From: an uncultured Erysipelotrichaceae bacterium | GTDB taxonomy: Bacteria; Bacillota_I; Bacilli_A; RF39; UBA660 | Length of the DNA stretch: 64,000 nt | Direction: 5' to 3' | Assembly (NCBI GenBank): GCA_902789225.1 | Contig: CADANC010000002.1 | Coordinates: 179,655-243,654 of the forward strand | Made by a program: the position numbers and the translations under genes | Notes under the pieces: model-generated | Database searches by the model: none | What the model saw: the letters and a program-made list of their open reading frames with translations, nothing else | What the model was told of the DNA's origin: nothing | Shown here: piece by piece, positions 1-8,080 of the stretch | Layout: the number at the start of each line of letters is the position of its first letter | Position numbering within the stretch: position 1 is the first letter of the stretch

Positions 1-886
1 TTACCCAATATATACATAATCCTGATGGCATAAATATTCCCATTACAATTATCATTATTGACATCATATATGGCATCATTTTCATACTTGGCATTGCTTC
101 TGAAGCTCCTGCTGGTTGAGCCATATCTGCTTGATTCATCTTAAATGATAAGAATGTTGATCCTGCTATTAATACTAATAATATTAAATATACATAGAAC
201 ATAGGTGTTTTTATACCAACATTAATTGTTGTTCCTAATTGCAATCCTAAGAAATTAGCTTCAAATATTGCAGGTGTTCTTTGTACTGCTTCAAAGAATC
301 CTAATAATAATGGTAATTGTAAAAAGGAAAATATACATCCTAAAGCTGGATTAACATGAAATTCTTTATATAACATCATTGTTTCTTGTTGCATTTTCAT
401 CATAGATTCTTGATCATCTTTTCCTGCATATTTCTTTTGAATTTTTTTCATCTTTGGTTGCATTTCTTTCATTATCTCTGATTGTTTTGCCATATTAAGT
501 GTTAATGGAAAAATTAATAATCTAATTATTAGTGTTAATATAATTAAGGATATTGCATAACTTTTTACAAATCCACCTATTTTAATTAATGTCCATGATA
601 ATGGTTTAACAATTAAACTACTCCATAATCCATCATATCCACCAGAGTTTATTTTTAAATCCTCACATTTTGGTAATTTTTCTATCTTTACTCCGGCCTT
701 TTCATATGCTTTAATTGTTTCTTTGTCAGTTGGCTGACATAGTATATTTTCTGTTAAGGTTTGACCTGTATTTGGATTTTTTACTGCTTTTTTATTTTCA
801 TCCACTAAACTTTTTGTACAACCAGTTGTTAATATTAATAATAGTAATATTATTATTATCTTTATCTTATTTCTCTTTTTATTCAT
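1..886 (-). CDS. yidC: Membrane protein insertase YidC/OxaA (C-terminus cut by window edge)
   Basis: The leftward frame opens at ATG 886 behind an AAAGG ribosome site and runs off the left edge still open. It starts with a lipoprotein signal ending in the lipobox LTTGC, so the mature protein should be lipid-anchored at Cys, as in Gram-positive SpoIIIJ/YidC. The body shows the family core: PLSWTLI near the first helix, a charged cytoplasmic hairpin rich in Met and Lys (MKEMQPKMKKIQKKYAG), FLQLPLLLGFF, and near the edge the signature PSGLCIYW. YidC inserts and folds membrane proteins with or without SecYEG. Order yidC-rnpA-rpmH-oriC is the classic origin arrangement. Only about 295 residues are visible; the last helix and tail are missing. 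Confidence 0.95.
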   Translation of the reverse strand, partial: MNKKRNKIKIIIILLLLILTTGCTKSLVDENKKAVKNPNTGQTLTENILCQPTDKETIKAYEKAGVKIEKLPKCEDLKINSGGYDGLWSSLIVKPLSWTLIKIGGFVKSYAISLIILTLIIRLLIFPLTLNMAKQSEIMKEMQPKMKKIQKKYAGKDDQESMMKMQQETMMLYKEFHVNPALGCIFSFLQLPLLLGFFEAVQRTPAIFEANFLGLQLGTTINVGIKTPMFYVYLILLVLIAGSTFLSFKMNQADMAQPAGASEAMPSMKMMPYMMSIMIIVMGIFMPSGLCIYWV

Positions 887-898
887 ATATGTACCTTT

Positions 899-1219
899 CT
901 ATTTAGTCATTATATTAAAGAAATCATCCTTTAATGTATTGTATGAACTATCTATTCCTTTTCTTCTTAATATTATAATATAATTTTTGTGATTATTATA
1001 GTCTTTTTTATAATCATCAATTATATTTCTTATTCTTCTTTTCATTTTGTTTCTATATACTGCATTTCCTATTTTTTTACTAACAGATATTCCATAACAA
1101 TCATATTTTTTATCATTATCTTCAGAATAAATAATAAAATAAGGAGAAACCTTTTTATTATTTAACTTTATAATTCTATCAAAATCTTGTTGATGCTTTA
1201 CTACATATAATTTTTTCAT
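899..1219 (-). CDS. rnpA: Ribonuclease P protein component
   Basis: Encodes a basic protein of 106 residues beginning MKKLYVVKHQQDFDRII and carrying the RNase P signature NAVYRNKMKRRIRNII, where Arg and Lys contact the catalytic RNA. The protein assists RnpB RNA in removing 5' leaders from pre-tRNAs. I place the start at ATG 1219 because AAGGTGG lies five bases upstream; an in-frame GTG at 1228 sits inside that ribosome site and would only add three residues. It follows rpmH and precedes yidC by 12 bases, so all three are probably co-transcribed leftward, with a hairpin between rpmH and rnpA that could dampen read-through. Confidence 0.95.
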   Translation of the reverse strand: MKKLYVVKHQQDFDRIIKLNNKKVSPYFIIYSEDNDKKYDCYGISVSKKIGNAVYRNKMKRRIRNIIDDYKKDYNNHKNYIIILRRKGIDSSYNTLKDDFFNIMTK

Positions 1220-1248
1220 AAGATCCACCTTAATTCTTTTTTAAGAGT

Positions 1249-1272
1249 AAAAAACCACTGTTTAGACAGTAG
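1249..1272 (-). terminator. Intrinsic terminator or attenuator between rpmH and rnpA
   Basis: Read on the minus strand, CTACTGT and ACAGTGG pair around a CTAA loop (7 bp with one G-U) and are followed directly by six T. It lies between rpmH and rnpA and probably lowers rnpA expression relative to the ribosomal protein. Confidence 0.6.
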
Positions 1273-1276
1273 TATT

Positions 1277-1399
1277 TTATTTGCAAAGTCTTTTACGACC
1301 TTTACGACGACGGCGATTTAATATATTTGTTTTTTTACGTGCAAAAAAACCTAATTTTTTAGCTTTTTTACGGTTATTTGGTTGATATGTTCTTTTCAT
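1277..1399 (-). CDS. rpmH: 50S ribosomal protein bL34
   Basis: A 40-codon gene starting [18 protein letters not shown] and ending [13 protein letters not shown], the unmistakable pattern of bL34. The usual bacterial protein is about 44 residues; the middle loop here is about four residues shorter. A strong GGAGGTGG site precedes ATG 1399. It is the first leftward gene from oriC, as in most bacteria. Confidence 0.97.
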   Translation of the reverse strand: MKRTYQPNNRKKAKKLGFFARKKTNILNRRRRKGRKRLCK

Positions 1400-1697
1400 T
1401 CTTTCCACCTCCAGTTACAAATCTCCATTATTATAATAATAAAATTGTTATTTTGTCAATTCTATATTTAATTTTAACTGTTTCCACAGTATTGTTTATA
1501 ACTTTTTTTGGCCTGTTATTTAAAAATTTGTGGAAAATGTGCAAAACTATGTTTTATTTAGTAATATCAATATATTTATTTGTTGATAAAATTGTTAATA
1601 TCCTGTGAATAAAAAAAGTTGGTATTTTTTTGTTTTTTTTATTCACTTTTATGTTATAGTAAAATCAATATTAAATCTTTGTGGGGGAGATGGTAAC
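1400..1697. other. oriC: oriC, part upstream of dnaA
   Basis: An AT-rich 298-bp gap between divergent rpmH and dnaA. DnaA-box-like 9-mers are visible: GTTTCCACA at 1480-1488, TGTGGAAAA (reverse orientation) at 1529-1537, TGTGAATAA at 1604-1612 (one mismatch) and TTATTCACT at 1639-1647. A TATAGT at 1655-1660 is a possible -10 for dnaA. With the perfect box after dnaA this resembles the bipartite Bacillus-type origin; the unwinding element is not identified. Confidence 0.75.
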
Positions 1698-3056
1698 TTG
1701 AATACAGATATTTTATGGTCTAATTTCTTATCTAGTATTAAAGATGAACTATCATCTTTATCCTACGATACTTGGTTTAGTGAAACTAAACTTAATAAAA
1801 TAGTTGATGATAAAGCTTTTGTCATAGTTCCAATGCCTATACACAAAAGACATCTTCAAGAGAACTATTATGATTTAATACAAGATAGATTATTTGATAT
1901 TACTGGAAGTACATATGAAATTGAATTTTTATTAGAAGAAGAGTTAAAAGCAGAGGAAGAAAAACAAAAAGTTATTTCCACAAATAATGTTGATAATGAA
2001 TTTCATAGTAATTTAAACAAGAATCTTAATTTTGAAAACTTTGTTGTAGGTAATAGTAATAAATTTGCTCATGCTACAGCACTTAGTGTTGCTGAGAATC
2101 CTGGTAAAATGTATAATCCTTTATTTATATATGGAAATAGTGGGTTAGGGAAGACTCATTTGATGCAAGCTATTGGTAATTATATAGAAGAAAATTCTAA
2201 TAATAAGGTATTATATGTTACCTGTGAACAATTTAAAGATGATTATATTAGTATTGCTAAAAAAGATGAAGATGGAACAAATTTCAATTATATTGACTTT
2301 TTTAGAGAAAAGTATAGGTCAGTAGATGTATTGATAATTGATGATATCCAATTCTTAGCAGGTTCTAATAAAACTCAACATGAATTCTTTAATACATTTA
2401 ATACATTACATAAAGATAATAAACAAATTATAATATCTTCTGATAGATCACCAGATGATTTAAAGAATTTAGAAGATAGACTTAGAACTAGATTTTGTTG
2501 GGGATTAACTGTTAATATTTATCCTCCTGATTTAGAACTTAGAAAAGAAATACTTAAGAAAAAGATTAAAACAGCTGAATTTCCTAATGAAATAGAGGAA
2601 GATGTTATTCAATATATGGCATCTAATATAGGTAGTAATGTTAGACAATTAGAAGGTGCTATCAATAGATTAGGCGCGTATTCAGCAATAATGGGAGGTC
2701 TTCCTATAACTTTAGATTTAGCAATTGATGCTTTAAAAGACTTTACCAGTAAAGGAATGGGGGAGAATAACTCAATCCACAGGATACAGCGAATTGTATC
2801 TGAATACTTTCAAATATCTGTTGATGATATAAAAAGCAAGAAGAGAAGTTCAAATATTGCTTTTCCAAGACAAATTGCTATGTACTTATGTAGAACTATG
2901 ACAGATGAGTCATTTCCTAAGATAGGCATTGAATTTGGTGGAAAAGATCATTCAACAGTAATGCATTCAGTTGAAAAAATAGAAAATGAGATAAAAGTTA
3001 ATAAAGATTTATCAAATATTATAGAAAAGTTAAAAAAAGATATTGGAGTTGTTTAA
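1698..3056 (+). CDS. dnaA: Chromosomal replication initiator DnaA
   Basis: DnaA binds DnaA boxes at oriC, opens the duplex and loads helicase. The four domains are visible: an N-terminal helicase-contact domain beginning NTDILWSNFLSSI, a short acidic linker (about residues 80-110), the AAA+ domain with Walker A GNSGLGKT (146-153) and Walker B VLIIDDIQF (211-219), and a C-terminal box-binding helix-turn-helix with KDHSTVMHS. I choose the TTG at 1698, behind GGGGGAGATGG, since it aligns with the family N-terminus; the longer reading from 1605 adds 31 hydrophobic residues encoded by origin DNA. Length 452 residues is normal. It is the first rightward gene, followed by origin DNA and dnaN. Confidence 0.97.
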   Translation: MNTDILWSNFLSSIKDELSSLSYDTWFSETKLNKIVDDKAFVIVPMPIHKRHLQENYYDLIQDRLFDITGSTYEIEFLLEEELKAEEEKQKVISTNNVDNEFHSNLNKNLNFENFVVGNSNKFAHATALSVAENPGKMYNPLFIYGNSGLGKTHLMQAIGNYIEENSNNKVLYVTCEQFKDDYISIAKKDEDGTNFNYIDFFREKYRSVDVLIIDDIQFLAGSNKTQHEFFNTFNTLHKDNKQIIISSDRSPDDLKNLEDRLRTRFCWGLTVNIYPPDLELRKEILKKKIKTAEFPNEIEEDVIQYMASNIGSNVRQLEGAINRLGAYSAIMGGLPITLDLAIDALKDFTSKGMGENNSIHRIQRIVSEYFQISVDDIKSKKRSSNIAFPRQIAMYLCRTMTDESFPKIGIEFGGKDHSTVMHSVEKIENEIKVNKDLSNIIEKLKKDIGVV

Positions 3057-3193
3057 AAAATCTGAAAAAAATGATTTTATCCACAACTATATGTTTATTA
3101 GAATAATTGAAATTAAAAGAAAATCTATTTTTATTAACTTTTTCCACTCTATTAATAGTATTATTATAAATATAAAAGAAAGAAGGAATATAA
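3057..3193. other. oriC: oriC, part between dnaA and dnaN
   Basis: A 137-bp AT-rich gap holding one perfect DnaA box, TTATCCACA at 3077-3085, and a weaker TTTTCCACT at 3140-3148, followed by a very AT-rich stretch suitable for unwinding. Matches the second half of a bipartite Gram-positive origin. Confidence 0.7.
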
Positions 3194-4315
3194 ATGAAAT
3201 TTAAAATAAAAAGAGAATTATTATTAGAAGCACTTAATAAAGTAAGTAAAGCTATTTCTACTAAGAATCTTATACCTGTTTTAGCTGGTATTAAATTTGA
3301 TTTAAAGAAAACTAAATTAACTTTAACTGCTAGTGATAATGATATTACTATTCAAACTAGTATTAGTTCTAGTGATGATTTTATTATTGAAAAAGAAGGA
3401 TCTATTATTATTCAAGGTAAATATATATTAGATATAGTTAGAAAATTACCTGATGAGTTTATTGATATTGAAGTAATTGATGATTTGAAAATATTAATTT
3501 CCACAGAAAATAGTGAATATAATTTAAATGGTATAAGTGAAAAAGAATATCCTAATATTAGTTTAGAAGAATCAAAGAATAAGGTAATAGTTGATGCTTC
3601 TACTTTAATTGATATAGTTAATCAAACTGCTTTTGCTACTTCTAATGAAGAAAACAAACCAATACTTACAGGTATTAACTTTAATATAGTAGGGGATATA
3701 TTAGAATGTAATTCTACTGACTCTTATAGATTAGCTAGAAAAGTAATAAAATTAGATGAAGAATCTAGTGAAACATATAATATTGTTATTCCTAGTAGAA
3801 ATATAATTGAGTTTTCTAAAATAATTTCAAATAGTGAAGATAAAGTTGAGATTAATATATTTAGTAATAAAGTATTATTTAAATATAATAACTTATTATT
3901 TCAATCAAGATTAATTAATGGAACTTTCCCTAATACATCAAATTTATTACCAAAAGAAGAGATGTTAATTATTTCAACTTCATTAAATGCCTTCTATGAT
4001 GTTATAGATAGAGTTAGTATTCTTACTAGTGATAAAGAAAAGAATATTGTTACATTAGAGACAAAAGATGATTATTTAATTCTAAGAAGTTCTTCTTCTG
4101 AAATAGGTAAAGTAGAAGAAAAGATGCCTATATCAAAGAATAATAAAGAAAATATAAAAATATCATTTAGTGCTAAATATATGATGGAAGCTTTAAAAAG
4201 TTTTTCAACAGAATCTGTTGATATTCATTTTATTGGTGAAATTAAACCTATTTTAATTAAATCTAATGAAGATGAAACTTTAACTCAATTAGTTTTACCA
4301 ATTAGAACTTATTAA
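3194..4315 (+). CDS. dnaN: DNA polymerase III sliding clamp (beta subunit)
   Basis: The beta clamp is a ring-shaped dimer that tethers polymerase to DNA and recruits repair enzymes. The 373-residue protein has the three repeated clamp domains and family landmarks: MKFKIKRELLLEALNKVSKA at the N-terminus, ILTGINF and STDSYRLA in the middle, and the C-terminal ending TQLVLPIRTY, which lines the partner-binding pocket. ATG 3194 follows AAGAAGGA. It is the second gene of the origin cluster; a short hairpin with T-run follows, separating it from the comK-like gene. Confidence 0.97.
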   Translation: MKFKIKRELLLEALNKVSKAISTKNLIPVLAGIKFDLKKTKLTLTASDNDITIQTSISSSDDFIIEKEGSIIIQGKYILDIVRKLPDEFIDIEVIDDLKILISTENSEYNLNGISEKEYPNISLEESKNKVIVDASTLIDIVNQTAFATSNEENKPILTGINFNIVGDILECNSTDSYRLARKVIKLDEESSETYNIVIPSRNIIEFSKIISNSEDKVEINIFSNKVLFKYNNLLFQSRLINGTFPNTSNLLPKEEMLIISTSLNAFYDVIDRVSILTSDKEKNIVTLETKDDYLILRSSSSEIGKVEEKMPISKNNKENIKISFSAKYMMEALKSFSTESVDIHFIGEIKPILIKSNEDETLTQLVLPIRTY

Positions 4316-4321
4316 TAAATT

Positions 4322-4342
4322 GACCTTTATGGTCTTTTTTTT
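4322..4342 (+). terminator. Short terminator after dnaN
   Basis: GACC and GGTC pair around TTTAT and are followed by eight T. The stem is only 4 bp, so termination may be partial. Confidence 0.5.
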
Positions 4343-4353
4343 ATTTTGATTAG

Positions 4354-4392
4354 TCGACTAAAATCGACCAAAGTCGACCATGTAGGTATGAT
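4354..4392 (+). promoter_or_regulatory. comK promoter with three 10-bp-phased TCGAC repeats
   Basis: TCGACTAAAA, TCGACCAAAG and TCGACCATGT begin at 4354, 4364 and 4374, exactly one helical turn apart. The middle copy, TCGACC, falls 17 bp upstream of TATGAT at 4387-4392, so it doubles as a poor -35 element (TTGACA in the consensus). This is the layout expected for an activator or repressor gripping one DNA face. CG dinucleotides are rare in this genome, which makes the cluster stand out. The cognate factor is unknown. Confidence 0.55.
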
Positions 4393-4404
4393 ACTCTTTT
4401 TTTG

Positions 4405-4426
4405 AAAACGCATTAATGCTGTTTTT
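4405..4426 (+). terminator. Possible attenuator hairpin in the comK leader
   Basis: AAAACGCAT and ATGC-T-GTTTT pair through the palindrome GCATTAATGC with one bulged T, followed by T-rich DNA, between the putative promoter and the ribosome site AAGGGGG. Only a possible regulatory hairpin. Confidence 0.3.
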
Positions 4427-4453
4427 AATTCATATTTTTAAGGGGGTATTTAT

Positions 4454-4900
4454 TTGAAATATGAAATTTCTAATGGAACTTTAGCAATAGTTCCTAATGA
4501 AGATGATAACAGTCTAATTTATGAAGATAATGAAAGGTTTATAGTAGAAGAGTCTCCTTTTAAAATAATGGAAGATTCTTGTAAGTATTTTGGATCTACT
4601 TATAAAGGAAGAAAAGATAGTGCTAAAGAAATATTAGGTGCTGAATATAAGATTCCTGTTGTTATTGAAGATTCTACTAATTTAATTGTTTTTCCTACTA
4701 CTTCTCCTAAAGCAGAAGATTGTGCTTGGATTTGTTTAAATAGAGTGAAGAATATTAATAAAGTAGATTCATTTAATACTAAGATTACTTTTGATAATGA
4801 TAAGGAATTAATAGTTCCTTGTTCATATAGGAGTATAGAAAATCAGTTATCTAGAGCTTCAAGATTAGATGTTATTTTAAGAAAAAGAAAAAAACTATAA
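4454..4900 (+). CDS. comK: ComK-family competence transcription factor homologue
   Basis: I recognise this 148-residue protein as a ComK relative from its collinear pattern: NGTLAIVP near the start, then SCKYFGSTYKGRK, a hydrophobic IPVVIEDSTNLIVFPTTSP block, CAWICLNRV, and SYRSIENQLSRASRL near the end. In Bacillus ComK is the master activator of DNA-uptake genes and binds AT-rich boxes. Bacillus ComK is 192 residues; this one lacks the C-terminal tail that carries the FMLYPK MecA-docking motif, so ClpC-MecA turnover of the Bacillus kind is not expected. TTG 4454 follows AAGGGGG. It occupies the place of yaaA (S4-like protein) between dnaN and recF, and has its own promoter and terminator. 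Family membership is solid from motifs; the competence role is inferred. Confidence 0.8.
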   Translation: MKYEISNGTLAIVPNEDDNSLIYEDNERFIVEESPFKIMEDSCKYFGSTYKGRKDSAKEILGAEYKIPVVIEDSTNLIVFPTTSPKAEDCAWICLNRVKNINKVDSFNTKITFDNDKELIVPCSYRSIENQLSRASRLDVILRKRKKL

Positions 4901-4926
4901 AAAATAGCTATTTTTAGCTATTTTTT
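4899..4926 (+). terminator. Terminator after comK
   Basis: AAAAATAGCT and AGCTATTTTT form a hairpin across a T-rich loop, ending in a T-run, immediately after the comK stop codon. Confidence 0.75.
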
Positions 4927-4949
4927 GTGGTTTTTGGGGCATTTTATGA

Positions 4950-4955
4950 TATAAT
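4950..4955 (+). promoter_or_regulatory. -10 element of the recF-gyrB-gyrA promoter
   Basis: TATAAT, preceded by TGA (TATGATATAAT), lies between the comK terminator and recF. No convincing -35 is seen; the upstream TG-like extension may compensate. It probably drives recF, gyrB and gyrA. Confidence 0.5.
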
Positions 4956-5000
4956 ATTACTGCATGTATAGGAATACTATAGATGGGGATAGGTGATTTT

Positions 5001-5036
5001 ATGGGTCTTTTTAATACGATTTTTGAAAATTACTAA
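5001..5036 (+). CDS. Possible 11-residue leader peptide overlapping the recF start
   Basis: ATG 5001 has the ribosome site most typical of this genome (AGGTGATTTT then ATG, identical in form to that of tadA) but its frame encodes only [11 protein letters not shown] before TAA. It overlaps the presumed recF start TTG 5023 by 14 bases. Translation of it could couple termination to re-initiation at recF. A one-base sequencing error at the recF 5' end is the alternative. Confidence 0.35.
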   Translation: MGLFNTIFENY

Positions 5037-6135
5037 GTTAAATCTAATAAATTTTAGAAATTATTCCAATTTAAATGTTACTTTTGGGGAAAATATGAAT
5101 ATTTTTGTTGGAAATAATGCTCAAGGAAAGACAAATATTCTAGAATCAATCATTATTTTAGCGTTAACAAAATCTCATAGGGTAGGAGTTAATCCTAATA
5201 TTATCATGTTTAACAAGAAAAAATGTAAGATTAAAGGAGTAATAAAAAAAGAAAAAATAATATCTAAGCTAGAGTTTAGTCAAGATGATGAAAGTAAACA
5301 ATTAAGTTTAAATGGTACTAAAATTAGAAAAGTATCTGATTATATATCAAATTTAAATGTAATTGTGTTTACTCCTAATGATTTAGATATTATACAAGGA
5401 TCACCTAACATAAGAAGAAATTTGTTAAATATTGAATTATCTCAGATTTCTAAAACTTATTTAAATACTTTGAATCAATATAATAAAGTTCTTAAAACGA
5501 GAAATGAATATTTAAAAGTACTATATGGTAATAGTATAGGGGATAAAAAATATTTAGATATTCTTACTGATAAGTTAATTGAGAAAGCTATTATTATTTA
5601 TCAATTAAGAAATGATTTCATTAATAAAATTAATAATGAAATAGATAAGAATTATAGAAATATTAGTAATATTGGTAATTTAAAAATTCAATATTTACCA
5701 AATATTGAGATAGATAATTTTAGTGATGATGAAATTGAAAAGAAACTTAGAAAGATAATAGTTAAAAATTATAATAAAGAATTAAAGTATGGGATGTCTT
5801 TATATGGACCTCATAGGGATGATTTTTCATTTATATTAGATGAGAATGATTTAAAATATTTTGGTTCTCAAGGACAACAAAAGTTAGCAGTTTTATCATT
5901 TAAATTATCAGAAATAAGTATATTTAAAGATTATACAGATACTTATCCTGTATTATTACTGGATGATATTTTTAGTGAGTTTGATTTAAATAAGAGAAAG
6001 AATTTACTTAAATTCATTAATTCTTTAGATATTCAAAGTATTTTAACTACTACTGATTTAAAGAATATAAATAAAAGATATGTTAAAGATAGTTATATCT
6101 ATAATGTACATAATGGAAATGTGGAAAGGATGTAG
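5023..6135 (+). CDS. recF: DNA replication/repair ATPase RecF
   Basis: RecF helps load RecA at gapped DNA and restart stalled forks, acting with RecO and RecR (recR is in this window). Seen: N-terminal [14 protein letters not shown], Walker [10 protein letters not shown], the ABC-type signature region LYGPHRDDF with SQGQQKL, and Walker [14 protein letters not shown] place the start at TTG 5023 because this matches the family N-terminus (370 residues); no good ribosome site precedes it. An in-frame GTG at 4993 would add ten residues. The 11-codon upstream frame overlapping this start may couple its translation. It is followed after five bases by gyrB. Confidence 0.92.
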   Translation: MKITKLNLINFRNYSNLNVTFGENMNIFVGNNAQGKTNILESIIILALTKSHRVGVNPNIIMFNKKKCKIKGVIKKEKIISKLEFSQDDESKQLSLNGTKIRKVSDYISNLNVIVFTPNDLDIIQGSPNIRRNLLNIELSQISKTYLNTLNQYNKVLKTRNEYLKVLYGNSIGDKKYLDILTDKLIEKAIIIYQLRNDFINKINNEIDKNYRNISNIGNLKIQYLPNIEIDNFSDDEIEKKLRKIIVKNYNKELKYGMSLYGPHRDDFSFILDENDLKYFGSQGQQKLAVLSFKLSEISIFKDYTDTYPVLLLDDIFSEFDLNKRKNLLKFINSLDIQSILTTTDLKNINKRYVKDSYIYNVHNGNVERM

Positions 6136-6140
6136 GTTGT

Positions 6141-8069
6141 ATGGATAATGAAAAAGTAGAAGGGTCATATGATGCTTCCTCAATACAAGTATTAGAGGGA
6201 TTAGAAGCTGTTAGAAAAAGACCTGGAATGTATATTGGTACTACTAGTAGTAGGGGATTACACCATTTAGTTTGGGAAATAGTTGATAATGCGATAGATG
6301 AAGCTTTAGCAGGTTATTGTACTCATATTGAGGTTACTATTAATGAAGATAATAGTATTACTGTTAAAGATGATGGTCGTGGAATACCAACTGATATTCA
6401 TCCTAAAACTGGTAAAAGTACTGTAGAAACAGTTTATACTGTATTACATGCTGGAGGAAAATTCGGTGGAGGAGGATATAAAGTATCTGGAGGTCTTCAT
6501 GGAGTTGGTGCCAGTGTAGTTAATGCATTAAGTGACTGGTTAGAAGTAAAAGTATATAGAGATGGAAATGTTTACTATCAAAGATATAGTAATGGTGGAC
6601 ATGTTGAAGAACCATTAAAAATAATTGATTCTTGTGATAAAGAGAGAACTGGTACTACTGTTACTTTTAAACCTGATGATCAAATTTTTACTGAAACATT
6701 AGTTTATGATTATGATGTATTAAAAACAAGACTTCAGGAATTAGCTTTTTTAAATAAAGGATTAAGATTAACATTATATGACGATAGAATAGATAAAAGA
6801 AAAGATACTTTCTATTATGAAGGTGGTTTAACTGAATATGTTCAAATGTTAAATAAAAATAAAAATCCTATTCATGAAAATATAGTTGATATATCTGGAT
6901 TTGAAAATGATATTTCAATAGAAGTTGCTCTTCAATATAATGATACTTATAATTCTAATATTTATTCTTTTGTTAATAATATTATTACTCCTGAAGGTGG
7001 AACTCATGAAGATGGAGTTAAAAGAGCATTAACAAGAGTTATTAATAAATATGCTGTATCTCAAAATATATTGAAAGAAAAAGATGATTCTCTTACTGGA
7101 GATGATGTTCAAGAAGGAATTACTATGATTATTTCTTGTAAGCATCCTAATCCTCAATTTGAAGGTCAAACTAAGACTAAACTAGGAAATAGTGAAGTTA
7201 GAAGTATTGCTGATAAGATTTTTAGTGAAGCATTAGAAAGATTTTTATTAGAACATCCTGATGAAGCAAAAGTAATTGTTGAAAAAGCAATGACTGCAGG
7301 TAGAGCAAGAGTTGCTGCTAAAAAAGCTAGAGAATTAACTCGTAGAAAAGGTGATTTAGATATTACTAATTTCTATGGAAAACTATCAGATTGTAAGAGT
7401 AAAGATGCTTCTGTTTCTGAGATATTTATAGTCGAGGGTGATAGTGCCGGAGGTAGTGCTATTAAAGGAAGAGATTCAATGACTCAAGCAATATTGCCTT
7501 TAAGAGGAAAAATACTAAATGTTGAAAAAGCAAGACTTGATAGAGCTTTATCTAATGAAGAAATTAGAACTATTATTACTGCTTTTGGTACTGGTATTGG
7601 TGATGAATTTGATTTATCTAAATTAAGATATAACAAGATTATTATTATGACTGATGCTGATGTAGATGGATCTCATATTAGAGTATTGTTATTAACATTA
7701 TTCTATAGATTCTTTAGACCTATTGTTGAGGCTGGACATGTCTATGCTGCTCAACCACCATTATTTTGTATAAAGCATGGTAAAACAATTAAATATGTTC
7801 TAAATGAAGAAGAAAGAGATCAATATCTTGCTACATTATCTCCTAATACTAAATATGATGTTTCTCGTATGAAAGGTTTAGGAGAAATGGATGCAGAAGA
7901 GTTAAATGAAACAACTATGGATATTACAAAGAGAGTATTAAGAAAAATAACAGTTGATGATGCAATGGCAGCTGATGATGTATTTTCTAAATTAATGGGT
8001 GAGGAAGTAGAACCTAGAAGACAATTTATTGAAGAAAATGCTACATTTGCTACTAATTTAGATTTTTAG
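6141..8069 (+). CDS. gyrB: DNA gyrase subunit B
   Basis: GyrB supplies the ATPase of the GyrA2B2 topoisomerase that introduces negative supercoils. The 642-residue protein contains the GHKL ATPase with [24 protein letters not shown] and [15 protein letters not shown], the transducer domain, and the TOPRIM domain with [23 protein letters not shown] and [11 protein letters not shown]-terminal YAAQPPLF and [12 protein letters not shown] complete the match. ATG 6141 lies five bases after the recF stop, and gyrA starts eleven bases after its stop behind GGAGGGTG. The arginine contacting novobiocin (YRDG) is present. Confidence 0.98.
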   Translation: MDNEKVEGSYDASSIQVLEGLEAVRKRPGMYIGTTSSRGLHHLVWEIVDNAIDEALAGYCTHIEVTINEDNSITVKDDGRGIPTDIHPKTGKSTVETVYTVLHAGGKFGGGGYKVSGGLHGVGASVVNALSDWLEVKVYRDGNVYYQRYSNGGHVEEPLKIIDSCDKERTGTTVTFKPDDQIFTETLVYDYDVLKTRLQELAFLNKGLRLTLYDDRIDKRKDTFYYEGGLTEYVQMLNKNKNPIHENIVDISGFENDISIEVALQYNDTYNSNIYSFVNNIITPEGGTHEDGVKRALTRVINKYAVSQNILKEKDDSLTGDDVQEGITMIISCKHPNPQFEGQTKTKLGNSEVRSIADKIFSEALERFLLEHPDEAKVIVEKAMTAGRARVAAKKARELTRRKGDLDITNFYGKLSDCKSKDASVSEIFIVEGDSAGGSAIKGRDSMTQAILPLRGKILNVEKARLDRALSNEEIRTIITAFGTGIGDEFDLSKLRYNKIIIMTDADVDGSHIRVLLLTLFYRFFRPIVEAGHVYAAQPPLFCIKHGKTIKYVLNEEERDQYLATLSPNTKYDVSRMKGLGEMDAEELNETTMDITKRVLRKITVDDAMAADDVFSKLMGEEVEPRRQFIEENATFATNLDF

Positions 8070-8080
8070 GAGGGTGAAGT

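Noticed and set aside
715..906. Plus-strand hydrophobic frame over yidC
   Set aside because: Antisense shadow of the yidC lipoprotein signal region, with no start signal.
1605..1697. Longer dnaA start adding 31 hydrophobic residues
   Set aside because: The extra residues are encoded by origin DNA with DnaA-like boxes and do not fit the DnaA N-terminus; TTG 1698 has a strong ribosome site and matches the family.
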